The notes beneath the pieces were generated by a model. That model was not told the origin of the DNA and did no database searches. It saw only the letters and a program-made list of their open reading frames with translations. From Neoroseomonas oryzicola (lineage in GTDB: Bacteria; Pseudomonadota; Alphaproteobacteria; Acetobacterales; Acetobacteraceae): a DNA stretch of 64,000 bases. Made by a program: the position numbers and the translations under genes. The stretch lies in NCBI RefSeq assembly GCF_012163135.1, contig NZ_JAAVUP010000004.1, positions 434,001-498,000 on the forward strand, in the 5' to 3' direction. How positions within the stretch are numbered: the first letter of the stretch is position 1; every line of letters begins with the position of its first letter. Below, one piece after another: positions 26,027 to 33,730 of this stretch.

Positions 26027-26971
26027 CTATTCGGGCTGCACCCCGAGTTCCCTCAGGATCCGGCCGTAGGCCTCGTACTCGCTGTGCACCATGGCGGTGA
26101 AGTCGGCGCGCGACATGTAGTTGACCGGCACGCGGCGGGCGGCGGCGACGCGGCGGAAGGCCTCGTCCTCCGTCCCCGTGCGGCAGGCTTCCTCGAGCTT
26201 CGCCATCACCGGCTCGGGCGTGCCGCGCGGGGCGTAGATCCCAACCTGGCTCAGCTGTTGCGCGTCGATGCCCTGCTCCCGCGCCGTCGGCACGTTCGGG
26301 TAGTCCGGATGGCGGCGGGCGGAGAACACCGCGATCAGCCGCACGCGGTCGCCGTCGATCAGCCCGCTGGCCGAGGCCACCACGGCGGCGGAGAAGTCGA
26401 TCCGTCCGGCGATCAGCTCGTTCAGGTGCGGCGGGTCGCCGCGGAAGGGGATGTGGCTGAACTCGACGCCCGTCGCCCGCGTCACCCGCACCACCGCGAG
26501 CTGCGGCAGGGAGTTCGGCCCGGGACTGCCGAAGGTCAGGTTGCGCTTGCGGCCTTCCTCGACCAGCGCGGGCAGGTCGCGGATCGGGCTCTGGGCGGAG
26601 ACGAGCACGCCGATGACGTTCTCGTTGGTGCCGCAGACCGGCGCGAAGCTGTCCGGCCCGATGCCGAGGTTGCGCACCATGTGCGGCTGCACCACCACGG
26701 GCGTGACCGGCGTCAGGCCAAGCGTGTGCCCGTCCGGCGCGGATTGCGCGACGAAGCGCATGCCCACCACGCCAGAGCCGCCGTCGCGGTTGGTCAGCAC
26801 CACGGGCTGGCCCATCAGCCGGGTGAAATGCTCGCCGAGCGCGCGGCCATAGGCATCGGACGCGCTGCCCGGCGCATAGGGCAGCACGATGGTGATCGGC
26901 CGGTCGGGGAAGGTCTGGGCCGTCGCCGCGATCGGCGCGGCGAGCGCAAGGGCGAGAAGGGCGCGGCGCAT
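26027..26971 (-). CDS. Bug-family tripartite tricarboxylate transporter substrate-binding protein
   Basis: The 314-residue protein has a signal peptide (RRALLALALAAPIAATAQ) followed by FPDRPITIVLPYAPGSASDA, the Bug-family start. Then come LGEHFTRLMGQPVVLTNRDG and FVAQSAPDGHTLGLTP. These periplasmic proteins capture carboxylic acids for TctAB membrane partners; no tctAB genes are in the window. ATG 26971 is five bases after the cyclase stop, so it is last in the FAH-cyclase-Bug operon. The cargo may be the acid degraded by that operon. Confidence 0.9.
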   Translation of the reverse strand: MRRALLALALAAPIAATAQTFPDRPITIVLPYAPGSASDAYGRALGEHFTRLMGQPVVLTNRDGGSGVVGMRFVAQSAPDGHTLGLTPVTPVVVQPHMVRNLGIGPDSFAPVCGTNENVIGVLVSAQSPIRDLPALVEEGRKRNLTFGSPGPNSLPQLAVVRVTRATGVEFSHIPFRGDPPHLNELIAGRIDFSAAVVASASGLIDGDRVRLIAVFSARRHPDYPNVPTAREQGIDAQQLSQVGIYAPRGTPEPVMAKLEEACRTGTEDEAFRRVAAARRVPVNYMSRADFTAMVHSEYEAYGRILRELGVQPE

Positions 26972-26976
26972 CGCGG

Positions 26977-27765
26977 TCACTCCTCGAAGATCGCGACGGC
27001 CCGCGTCCAGCCGGCCGAGCCGCGATGCACCTTCACCGGGAAGCAGGCGATCATGAAGCCGTCGGCGGGCAGGGATTCGAGGTTGCTCAGCTTCTCCATG
27101 TGGCAGTAGCCGATGTCGCGCCCGGCACGATGGCCCTCCCAGATCAGGCCAGCATCGCCTGTCTCGGCCACCTTCTTCTTCGTGAGCGAGAACGGCGCAT
27201 CCCAGGACCATCCATCCGTGCCGGTCACGCGCACGCCCTGTTCGAGCAGCCAGAGCGTGGCCGCCTTGCCGACGCCGCAGCCCGAATGGATGTAGTCGTC
27301 CTGCCCGTAGCGGCTGCCCGCGCGCGTGTTCACCACCACGATCTCGAGCGGCTTCAGCGTATGCCCGATGCGCGCGAGCTCCTTCTGCACGTCCTCCGGC
27401 GTCGCGACATAGCCGTCCGGCAGGTGGCGGAAGTCGAGCTTCACGCCGGGCTGGAAGCACCAGTCGAGCGGCACCTCGTCAATCCGCCAGGACGGTTCGC
27501 CGCCCGGCACCAGGCGCTCGTTCATGCGCGAGAAGAAGTGGTAGGGCGCGTCGAGATGCGTGCCGTTGTGCGTGCTGATGTGCACGCGCTCGACCGCCGC
27601 GTATTCACCCTCGGGCAGCGCGTCGATCGGGATGCCAAATTCCTGCGCCATGGCGGGCGCGGTCATGTGGTGATCGTGGTACTCGATCTCCGGCAGCATG
27701 CGCGGCGGATCGCTGGCGATCCCGGCCTTCAGCGCGACGGAGATGTCGACGATGCGACGGGGCAT
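26977..27765 (-). CDS. Metal-dependent cyclase-family hydrolase (kynurenine formamidase-like)
   Basis: The 262-residue protein has VHISTHNGTHLDAPYHFFSR near residue 62, the HxGTHxDxPxHF zinc-binding motif of the cyclase family (PF04199). It also has PLEIVVVNTRAGSRYGQDDY near 128 and VTGTDGWSWDAPF near 170. Members hydrolyse N-formylkynurenine, isatin or other amide and lactam rings. It lies between the fumarylacetoacetase-like gene and the Bug gene. ATG 27765 begins PRRIVDISVALKAG, a typical start. Substrate unknown; a ring-derived acid is likely. Confidence 0.88.
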   Translation of the reverse strand: MPRRIVDISVALKAGIASDPPRMLPEIEYHDHHMTAPAMAQEFGIPIDALPEGEYAAVERVHISTHNGTHLDAPYHFFSRMNERLVPGGEPSWRIDEVPLDWCFQPGVKLDFRHLPDGYVATPEDVQKELARIGHTLKPLEIVVVNTRAGSRYGQDDYIHSGCGVGKAATLWLLEQGVRVTGTDGWSWDAPFSLTKKKVAETGDAGLIWEGHRAGRDIGYCHMEKLSNLESLPADGFMIACFPVKVHRGSAGWTRAVAIFEE

Positions 27766-27791
27766 GGGGCGTTTCCTGTTGCTTGGTTGAC

Positions 27792-29069
27792 TCAGGCGGG
27801 CCAGGCGATGGCGGGGTTCAGCACCCCGCGGCATTCGCCGAAGCCGATGGGCACCGCGCCGGGCGCCTCGGCCCGGGCGCGGAAGACGATCTCGTCGCCG
27901 TCCTGGATCCAGCGTCGCGTCTCGCCATTCGGCAGCGAGACCGGGCCGGTGAGGCCGATCTCGGCGAGGCAGGCGCGCGCCGTCTCCTCGGGCCCCGAGA
28001 CGGTGCCGCTGCCGAGCAGATCGCCCGCCAGCAGGTTGCAGCCGTTCGACGCGTGGTGCGCGACCATGGTCGCCGCGGTCCAGTACATGCCGGCGAACTG
28101 CGTGTCGGTCAGCACGAAGGGTGCGGCACCTTCCGCGCGCATGCGTGGCGTGAGGATCGCCGCCGTCATCCGCACCGCGAGCGCCCCGTTCGACCGGTTC
28201 CAGGCGCTGTCGAGATAGGGCAGGGCGGGCGGCTCCTGCACCGGCGCCGGCATTTCGAAGGGGGCCAGCGCCTCGGCGGTGACGATCCAGGCCGAGACGG
28301 AGGTCGACACGCTCTTGCCGAGGAACGGCCCGAGCGGCGGCATCTCCCAGCGCTGCACGTCGCGCACCGACCAGTCGTTGAGCAGCCCGTAGCCGAAGAT
28401 GCGGTCGGGCGCGCGGGACATCGGCACCGGCTCGCCGATCGCGTTGTCGCCGGCGATCCAGACGGCCATCTCGAGCTCGTAGTCCATCGCCTCGGTCGGG
28501 CCGAAATGCATCGTGCCGTCCTGGCGCTGCCACTGGCCATGTGGGCGGATCACCGCCTCGCCGCTGACGCGCACGGACGATGCCCGCGAGTGATACGCGA
28601 CCGGCAATTGCCGGAAGGCCTGGGGCAGGGGGTTCTTCGGGTCCCGCCGCACGCCGAGCCGCGCGCAATGGTCGTAGGACGCCATGAAGTCCGAGAAGTT
28701 CCGCACCGTGGTGGGCAGGTGCATCCGCGCCGCCGCCATCGGCACCAGCAGGTCGGTGCGCGACGGCGTGCCTTCGGACAGCAGCGCCGAGACCTCCGTC
28801 CGCAGCGCGGCCGAGGCGCGCCGCCCTTCCGTCATCAGCGGGCCAAGGGAGTCCGCGGTGGCCGCCGGGTTGCTCACCAGCCCCGCGCCATGCGCCGCCT
28901 TCAGGTCGAGGATCCGGTCCCCGATCGCCACCCCGCAGCGCGGCGCCGCGCCCGCGGTGCTGAACACGCCCAGCGGCAGGTTCTGCACCGGGAAATCCGT
29001 CCCCGGCGTATTCGCCGAGGCGACCCAGCTCTTCCGCGCAGGGTCGTGGGTGGCATCGCGCTGGGCCAT
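27792..29069 (-). CDS. Fumarylacetoacetase-family hydrolase
   Basis: The 425-residue protein is full-length for fumarylacetoacetase. The N-terminal domain (about 1-115) is followed by TVRNFSDFMASYDHCARLGV, LPVAYHSRASSVRVSGEAVI, GPTEAMDYELEMAVWIAG with metal-binding glutamates, and LNDWSVRDVQRWEMPPLGPF. It cleaves 1,3-diketone acids such as fumarylacetoacetate at the end of tyrosine or homogentisate breakdown. ATG 29069 is supported by the family start; the frame extends upstream without homology. No hmgA or maiA is present, so a related diketone acid is possible. Divergent from a GntR gene. Confidence 0.88.
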   Translation of the reverse strand: MAQRDATHDPARKSWVASANTPGTDFPVQNLPLGVFSTAGAAPRCGVAIGDRILDLKAAHGAGLVSNPAATADSLGPLMTEGRRASAALRTEVSALLSEGTPSRTDLLVPMAAARMHLPTTVRNFSDFMASYDHCARLGVRRDPKNPLPQAFRQLPVAYHSRASSVRVSGEAVIRPHGQWQRQDGTMHFGPTEAMDYELEMAVWIAGDNAIGEPVPMSRAPDRIFGYGLLNDWSVRDVQRWEMPPLGPFLGKSVSTSVSAWIVTAEALAPFEMPAPVQEPPALPYLDSAWNRSNGALAVRMTAAILTPRMRAEGAAPFVLTDTQFAGMYWTAATMVAHHASNGCNLLAGDLLGSGTVSGPEETARACLAEIGLTGPVSLPNGETRRWIQDGDEIVFRARAEAPGAVPIGFGECRGVLNPAIAWPA

Positions 29070-29095
29070 GGACGCTCCGTTTGCTCCCGAATGAC

Positions 29096-29120
29096 GTCGA
29101 TCATGCGCGCGTTGATCGAC
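29096..29120. promoter_or_regulatory. Long inverted repeat in the FAH/GntR divergent promoter
   Basis: GTCGATCA (29096-29103) and TGATCGAC (29113-29120) are perfect 8-bp inverted arms separated by 9 bases. The site lies midway in the 77-base gap between the fumarylacetoacetase and GntR genes. It is a strong operator candidate for the adjacent regulator. Confidence 0.6.
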
Positions 29121-29129
29121 ATGGCAAGA

Positions 29130-29144
29130 CGAAATATATTTTCG
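29130..29144. promoter_or_regulatory. AT-rich palindrome before the GntR gene
   Basis: CGAAATATATTTTCG is a 15-base palindrome (arms CGAAA/TTTCG), ending three bases before the GntR start codon. It is the most AT-rich point of this GC-rich gap and may be a second operator or a -10 region. Confidence 0.5.
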
Positions 29145-29146
29145 CC

Positions 29147-29818
29147 ATGGACGCCGCCCCCGCCACCGCCGTCGAGGCCGCCACGCATCGCCTGCGGGAG
29201 GAAATCGTCGCCGGCGCCCTGCCGCCCGAGGCGCGGCTGCGCCTGCGCGACCTCGCCGCCCGCACCGGCTACGGCGCGACGCCGCTGCGCGAGGCACTCT
29301 CCCGCCTCGCCGCCGAAGGCTTCGTCGTCTTCGAGGGCCAGAAGGGCTTCTCCGTCCCCCCGGTCACGCGGGCGCACCTGCTCGACATCACGCGATCCCG
29401 CCAGTTCGTGGAGCCCGAGGCGCTGCGCCTGGCGATGGAAGCCGGCGGCGCGGCCTGGGAGGACGAGATCGTCGCGAGCCTCTCCTTGCTGAAGCGGGAG
29501 GTGGAGCGCCGCACCCCGGAGGAGTCCTGGCTCGACGTCTACGAGGCCAAGCACCACCGCTTCCACCGCGCCCTGATCGCCGCCTGTCCGCTCGTCTCGC
29601 TGCGCGCCTTCTGCGACGACCTCTACATGCAGACGACGCGGTATCGTCGCCTGATGAAGTCCGTCACGCCCGACTGGCAGCGCATGGCAGCCGCCCATCA
29701 GGCGCTGGCCGACCTGGTCCTGGCGCGCGATGCCGCGGCGCAGCAGGCCCTGCGCGACCATATCGGCACCACGGCAAGCCGCGTGCTCGCAATGTTCGGG
29801 GATGCCGATCCACCCTGA
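29147..29818 (+). CDS. GntR-family (FadR/FCD) transcriptional regulator
   Basis: The 223-residue protein has an N-terminal winged helix (ATHRLREEIVAGALPPEARL, then GYGATPLREALSRLAAEGFV around residues 44-63) and a helical FCD ligand-binding domain from about 85 (TRSRQFVEPEALRLAMEAGG, later YEAKHHRFHRALIAACP). Such regulators respond to organic acids. ATG 29147 is chosen because the helix-turn-helix begins soon after it. It is divergent from the FAH-cyclase-Bug operon, with two palindromes in between, and is its likely repressor. Confidence 0.9.
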   Translation: MDAAPATAVEAATHRLREEIVAGALPPEARLRLRDLAARTGYGATPLREALSRLAAEGFVVFEGQKGFSVPPVTRAHLLDITRSRQFVEPEALRLAMEAGGAAWEDEIVASLSLLKREVERRTPEESWLDVYEAKHHRFHRALIAACPLVSLRAFCDDLYMQTTRYRRLMKSVTPDWQRMAAAHQALADLVLARDAAAQQALRDHIGTTASRVLAMFGDADPP

Positions 29819-29869
29819 CAGCGGGTCCCGGCGGGCCTATGTTCCGCCGCGTATAGAGGAGGGACCGCC

Positions 29870-31348
29870 ATGCTCGATGCCATCGCCAAGGTGCCGCTGA
29901 AGGATGCGGACCTGTTCCGCCAGGCCAACTACATCGACGGCAAGTGGGTGCAGGCCGACAGCGGCAAGACCATTGCCGTGCGCAACCCCGCCACCGGCGA
30001 GGTCATCGGCAACGTCCCCGCCATGAGCCAGGCCGAGACGCGCCGCGCCATCGAGGCCGCCAACGCGGCGTATCCCGCCTGGCGCGCCATGCTGGCGAAG
30101 GACCGCGCCGTCATCCTGCACAAGCTCGCGAAGCTGATGCATGAGAACGCGGACGACCTCGCCGCCATCATGACGGCCGAGCAGGGCAAGCCGCTCGCCG
30201 AGGCGAAGGGCGAAGTCGTCTACTCCGCCTCCTTCATCGAGTGGTTCGCCGACGAAGGCCGCCGCGTCTATGGTGAGACCATCCCGCAGAACGCCAAGGG
30301 CCGCCGCATCATCGTGACGAAGGAGCCGATCGGCGTCTTCGCGGCGATCACGCCCTGGAACTTCCCCTCGGCGATGATCACCCGCAAGGCCGGCCCGGGC
30401 TGGGCCGCGGGCTGCACCGGCGTGATCCGCCCGGCGTCCCAGACGCCGTTCAGCGCGCTGGCCATCGCCGTACTGGCCGAACGCGCGGGCATGCCGGCGG
30501 GCGTGTGCAACGTCATCACCGGGCCGTCGGGCGAGACCGGCAAGGAACTCACCGCCAACCCGATCGTGCGCAAGCTGTCCTTTACCGGCTCGACCGAGGT
30601 TGGCCGCGTGCTGCTCGCGCAATGCGCCGCGACCATCAAGAAGACCTCGATGGAACTGGGCGGCAACGCGCCCTTCATCGTCTTCGACGATGCCGACCTC
30701 GACGCGGCGGTGCAGGGCGCGATGGCGTCCAAGTACCGCAACACCGGGCAGACCTGCGTCTGCGCCAACCGCCTCCTGGTGCAGGACGGCGTCTACGACG
30801 CCTTCGCGAAGAAGCTGAAGGAAGCGGTCGAAGGCCTGAAGGTCGGCAACGGCATGGAAGCCGGCGTGACCCAGGGCCCGCTGATCAACGCCGACGCGGT
30901 CGCGAAGGTCGAGGAACACATCGCCGACGCGCTGTCCAAGGGCGCCTCCGTCGTCACCGGCGGCAAGCGCCACGCCCGCGGCGGCAACTTCTTCGAACCG
31001 ACCGTGCTCGCCAACGTGCCGCGCGGCGCGAAGATCTTCGGCGAGGAGACCTTCGGCCCCGTCGCGCCGCTCTTCCGCTTCAAGACGGAGGAAGAGGCGA
31101 TCAAGCTCGCCAACGACACCGAGTTCGGCCTCGCCTGCTACTTCTACGCGCGCGATGTCGGCCGCATCTTCCGCGTCGCCGAGGCGCTGGAATACGGCAT
31201 CGTCGGTATCAACGAGGGCATCATCTCGACGGCCGAGGTGCCCTTCGGCGGCTTCAAGCAGTCCGGCCTCGGCCGCGAAGGCAGCCACATGGGCATCGAG
31301 GAATACCTCGAGGTGAAGTACCTCGCCCTCGGCGGCATCGGCACGTGA
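29870..31348 (+). CDS. gabD: NAD(P)-dependent aldehyde dehydrogenase (succinate-semialdehyde dehydrogenase-like)
   Basis: The 492-residue protein has N164 (ITPWNFP), E262 (MELGGNAP) and C296 (NTGQTCVCANR), the catalytic set of aldehyde dehydrogenases. The pattern is GabD-like: ITRKAGP, FSALAIAVLAERAGMPAGV, SFTGSTEVGR. One site is odd: where GabD has AGCTxVxKPAxQTP, this protein has AGCTGVIRPASQTP, so the nucleotide-binding lysine is arginine 187, and GW replaces the usual AL just before it. GAGGAGG precedes ATG 29870. A GTG-started MaoC gene overlaps its stop. The substrate may differ from succinate semialdehyde. Confidence 0.88.
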   Translation: MLDAIAKVPLKDADLFRQANYIDGKWVQADSGKTIAVRNPATGEVIGNVPAMSQAETRRAIEAANAAYPAWRAMLAKDRAVILHKLAKLMHENADDLAAIMTAEQGKPLAEAKGEVVYSASFIEWFADEGRRVYGETIPQNAKGRRIIVTKEPIGVFAAITPWNFPSAMITRKAGPGWAAGCTGVIRPASQTPFSALAIAVLAERAGMPAGVCNVITGPSGETGKELTANPIVRKLSFTGSTEVGRVLLAQCAATIKKTSMELGGNAPFIVFDDADLDAAVQGAMASKYRNTGQTCVCANRLLVQDGVYDAFAKKLKEAVEGLKVGNGMEAGVTQGPLINADAVAKVEEHIADALSKGASVVTGGKRHARGGNFFEPTVLANVPRGAKIFGEETFGPVAPLFRFKTEEEAIKLANDTEFGLACYFYARDVGRIFRVAEALEYGIVGINEGIISTAEVPFGGFKQSGLGREGSHMGIEEYLEVKYLALGGIGT

Positions 31349-31800
31349 GGGAACCCCTCTTCCTCGAGGACCTGACCCCGGGCCGGCGATTCACCGCCGG
31401 CCCGGTGACGGTCACCGAGGCGGAGATCATCGCCTTCGCCAGCCGCTACGACCCGCAGCCCTTCCACACGGATCCCGAAGCGGCCCAGGCGCATCCGCTC
31501 TTCCAGGGCCTCGCGGCGAGTGGCTGGCACACCGCGTCGCTGACCATGCCCCTGGTCATCGAAGCCGTCGGCCACATCGCCGACGGCGTGATCGGCGGCG
31601 GCGGCGAACTGCGCTGGCCGCGACCCGTGCGGCCCGGCGACAGCCTGTCCATCGATATCGAGATCCTGGAATCCGCGCCCTCGCGCTCGCGGCCCGACCG
31701 CGGCGCGGCCCTCGTCCGCATCCGCACGCTGAACCAGCACGGGGAGGAAGTTCAGGTCTTCATCCCGCGCATCGTCGTGCCGCGCCGGCCCGCGACGTGA
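31345..31800 (+). CDS. MaoC-like hot-dog dehydratase
   Basis: The 151-residue protein starts at GTG 31345, overlapping the aldehyde dehydrogenase stop (GTGA). It shows LFLEDLTPGRRFTAGPVTVT and then FASRYDPQPFHTDPEAAQAH with the hydratase-2 aspartate and histidine, followed by FQGLAASGWHTASLTMPLVI. MaoC enzymes hydrate enoyl-CoA thioesters. Coupling to an aldehyde dehydrogenase suggests a short degradative route; the actual acyl group is unknown. A two-hairpin repeat element follows directly. Confidence 0.88.
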   Translation: MREPLFLEDLTPGRRFTAGPVTVTEAEIIAFASRYDPQPFHTDPEAAQAHPLFQGLAASGWHTASLTMPLVIEAVGHIADGVIGGGGELRWPRPVRPGDSLSIDIEILESAPSRSRPDRGAALVRIRTLNQHGEEVQVFIPRIVVPRRPAT

Positions 31801-31804
31801 TCTT

Positions 31805-31866
31805 CCGAGAGGGGCCTTGCCCCTCTCGGGCTCTCCCTACCAAAGGCCGAAAGGCCTTTGGGAACC
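31805..31866. repeat. Convergent-gap hairpin repeat, copy A
   Basis: Stem 1 is CCGAGAGGGGC/GCCCCTCTCGG (31805-31815, 31819-31829). Stem 2 is CCAAAGGCC-GAAA-GGCCTTTGG (31840-31861). It fills the gap between the convergent MaoC and Sel1 genes and is the reverse complement of copy B in layout. It can terminate both transcripts. Confidence 0.8.
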
Positions 31867-31867
31867 A

Positions 31868-32638
31868 TTACCTGGCGATCTCCTCGGCGACCGCGCGCAG
31901 TTCGGGTTCGGGGCGCGATGCGAGGCGCTCGGCCATGGCGCGGCGGAAGGCCGCATGGGCGCCGGCGGCGGCACGCCGGAACCAGGCGGCGGCCTCCTCG
32001 ATCCGTCCCTCGGCCGTCAGCAGGGCCGCCAGGTTGAACTGGCCCCGGAAGTCGCCGCGCTCGGCCGACAGGGCGTAGAGCCGCGCGGCCTCCGCCGCAT
32101 CGCGCGGGCCCTCCCAGCCTTCCTCCAGATAGCGCGCCACCATGTTGATCGACTTCGCATGGCCCTGCGCCGCCGCGCGGCGGTACCAGGCCAAGGCCTC
32201 CGCCCGGTCCTCCGCCACGCCCCGGCCGCGGAAGAACATGTTGCCGAGGTTGTACTGCCCCCAGTCGAGCCCCGCTTCCGCCGCCCGCCGGAACCAGCCC
32301 GCCGCGGCCGCCTGGTCCTCCGCCACGCCCCAGCCGTTCTCGAGGCAGCGGCCGAGCATGTTCATCCCCTCGGGCTCGCCGGCCTCGGCCGCCGCCCGGA
32401 ACCACGCGGCCGCCGCCGCGCGGTCCTGCGCCACGCCCCCGAGCCCGTCGAGCAGGATCTGCCCCCAGAACACCATCGCCCGGGCGATGCCGTACTTCGC
32501 CGCGGCTTCGACCCAGGGCGCCGCCGCCTCGGGCGGCGCGGCGAAGGCGGCGGCGAGCGCCTCGGGGGTCGCGTCGCGGATTTCGTCGAAGGACACCCTG
32601 GCGCGGGCGGGCTTCGGGGGGCGGGGGCGGCGGAACAT
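31868..32638 (-). CDS. Sel1-repeat (TPR-like) protein
   Basis: The 256-residue protein consists of Sel1-like helical repeats of about 36 residues. Successive units include GWGVAEDQAAAAGWFRRAAE, GRGVAEDRAEALAWYRRAAA and WEGPRDAAEAARLYALSAER, covering residues about 55-230. There is no clear signal peptide. Sel1 proteins are protein-interaction scaffolds. ATG 32638 has GGGAG upstream at good spacing; the longer frame to 33283 overlaps the divergent methyltransferase gene. Partner unknown. Confidence 0.85.
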   Translation of the reverse strand: MFRRPRPPKPARARVSFDEIRDATPEALAAAFAAPPEAAAPWVEAAAKYGIARAMVFWGQILLDGLGGVAQDRAAAAAWFRAAAEAGEPEGMNMLGRCLENGWGVAEDQAAAAGWFRRAAEAGLDWGQYNLGNMFFRGRGVAEDRAEALAWYRRAAAQGHAKSINMVARYLEEGWEGPRDAAEAARLYALSAERGDFRGQFNLAALLTAEGRIEEAAAWFRRAAAGAHAAFRRAMAERLASRPEPELRAVAEEIAR

Positions 32639-32821
32639 CGTCTCCCGATACTGCGAATGCGAGCGAATCGCAAAACGACGCATTGGAACCGCGCGCCCGG
32701 CACCCCAGATGCCGCTCCGGCAGCAAGGAACGCGGCGCCCGCCGCCGGCCGCGATGCCCGACCGACACCGCCGGCGATGGACGCAGGCCCCGCGCCTGCC
32801 GCGCAACCCAGGGAGGGACGG

Positions 32822-33631
32822 ATGTCGGCTCCTGACGCCATCTTCGCCGGCTCGGTGCCGGCCAATTACGACCGCTACATGGGCCCGCTCTTCTTCGAGC
32901 CCTTCGCCCGGTATGTCGCCCGGCGCCTGTCCGACCTCAGCGCCGGCGCCGTGCTGGAAACGGCCGCCGGCACTGGCATCGTCACCGCGGCCCTGGTGGA
33001 CACGTTGCCGCCCGCCGTCGCGATCACCGCGACGGACCTCAACCAGCCGATGCTCGACCACGCGATGGCCAAGCCCGCCCTCGCCCGGGTCGCCTTCCGC
33101 CAGGCCGACGCCCAGGCGCTGCCCTATGGTGATGCCGCCTTCGACGCCGTGGTCTGCCAGTTCGGCGCGATGTTCTTCCCCGACCGCGTCGCCGCCTATC
33201 GCGAGGCGCGCCGCGTGCTGCGACCCGGCGGGCGCTTCCTGTTCAGCACCTGGGACCGCGTCGACCACGCGCCGGTCGCCCATGCGGCGCTCGAGGCGCT
33301 GTCACGGCTCTTCACGCCCACCGGCACCTGGTTCCTGGAACGCACGCCGCATGGCCACTTCGACGCCGGGGCCATCGAGCGCGACCTGCGCGCGGCGGGC
33401 TGGGAGGCGATCGCGGTCGAGACGGTGACCCAGACCGGCCGCGCCGCCTCGGCCCGCAGCGCCGCCATCGCGCTCTGCCAGGGAACGCCGATGCGCGCCG
33501 AGATCGAGGCCTTCGGCCCCGACGCCCTGGCTGTCGCGACCGACGCCGTCGCGGTCGCGATCGCCGCGCGGTTCGGCGAAGGTTCCTTCGAGGCGCCGAG
33601 CCGGGCGCTGGTGATGGAAGCGACGCGCTGA
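32822..33631 (+). CDS. SAM-dependent class I methyltransferase
   Basis: The 269-residue protein has the SAM-binding motif I VLETAAGTGIVTAALVDTLP (residues about 41-60), ATDLNQPMLDHAMAK for the acidic loop, and motif VVCQFGAMFFPDRVAAYREA, matching the Methyltransf_11/UbiE type. It is a soluble small-molecule methyltransferase of unknown substrate. ATG 32822 has GGGAGG at about 32811. It is divergent from the Sel1 gene over 183 bases that show no strong motif. Confidence 0.85.
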   Translation: MSAPDAIFAGSVPANYDRYMGPLFFEPFARYVARRLSDLSAGAVLETAAGTGIVTAALVDTLPPAVAITATDLNQPMLDHAMAKPALARVAFRQADAQALPYGDAAFDAVVCQFGAMFFPDRVAAYREARRVLRPGGRFLFSTWDRVDHAPVAHAALEALSRLFTPTGTWFLERTPHGHFDAGAIERDLRAAGWEAIAVETVTQTGRAASARSAAIALCQGTPMRAEIEAFGPDALAVATDAVAVAIAARFGEGSFEAPSRALVMEATR

Positions 33632-33730
33632 GCGTATGCCTGCCCGCGCGGCGGCGTCGCATTGCCGCCCGCGCCGCGACCCACTAACTCAGGCGCAGGA
33701 TGGGCGGGGCCGGCCCCGCGGGGGATACCG

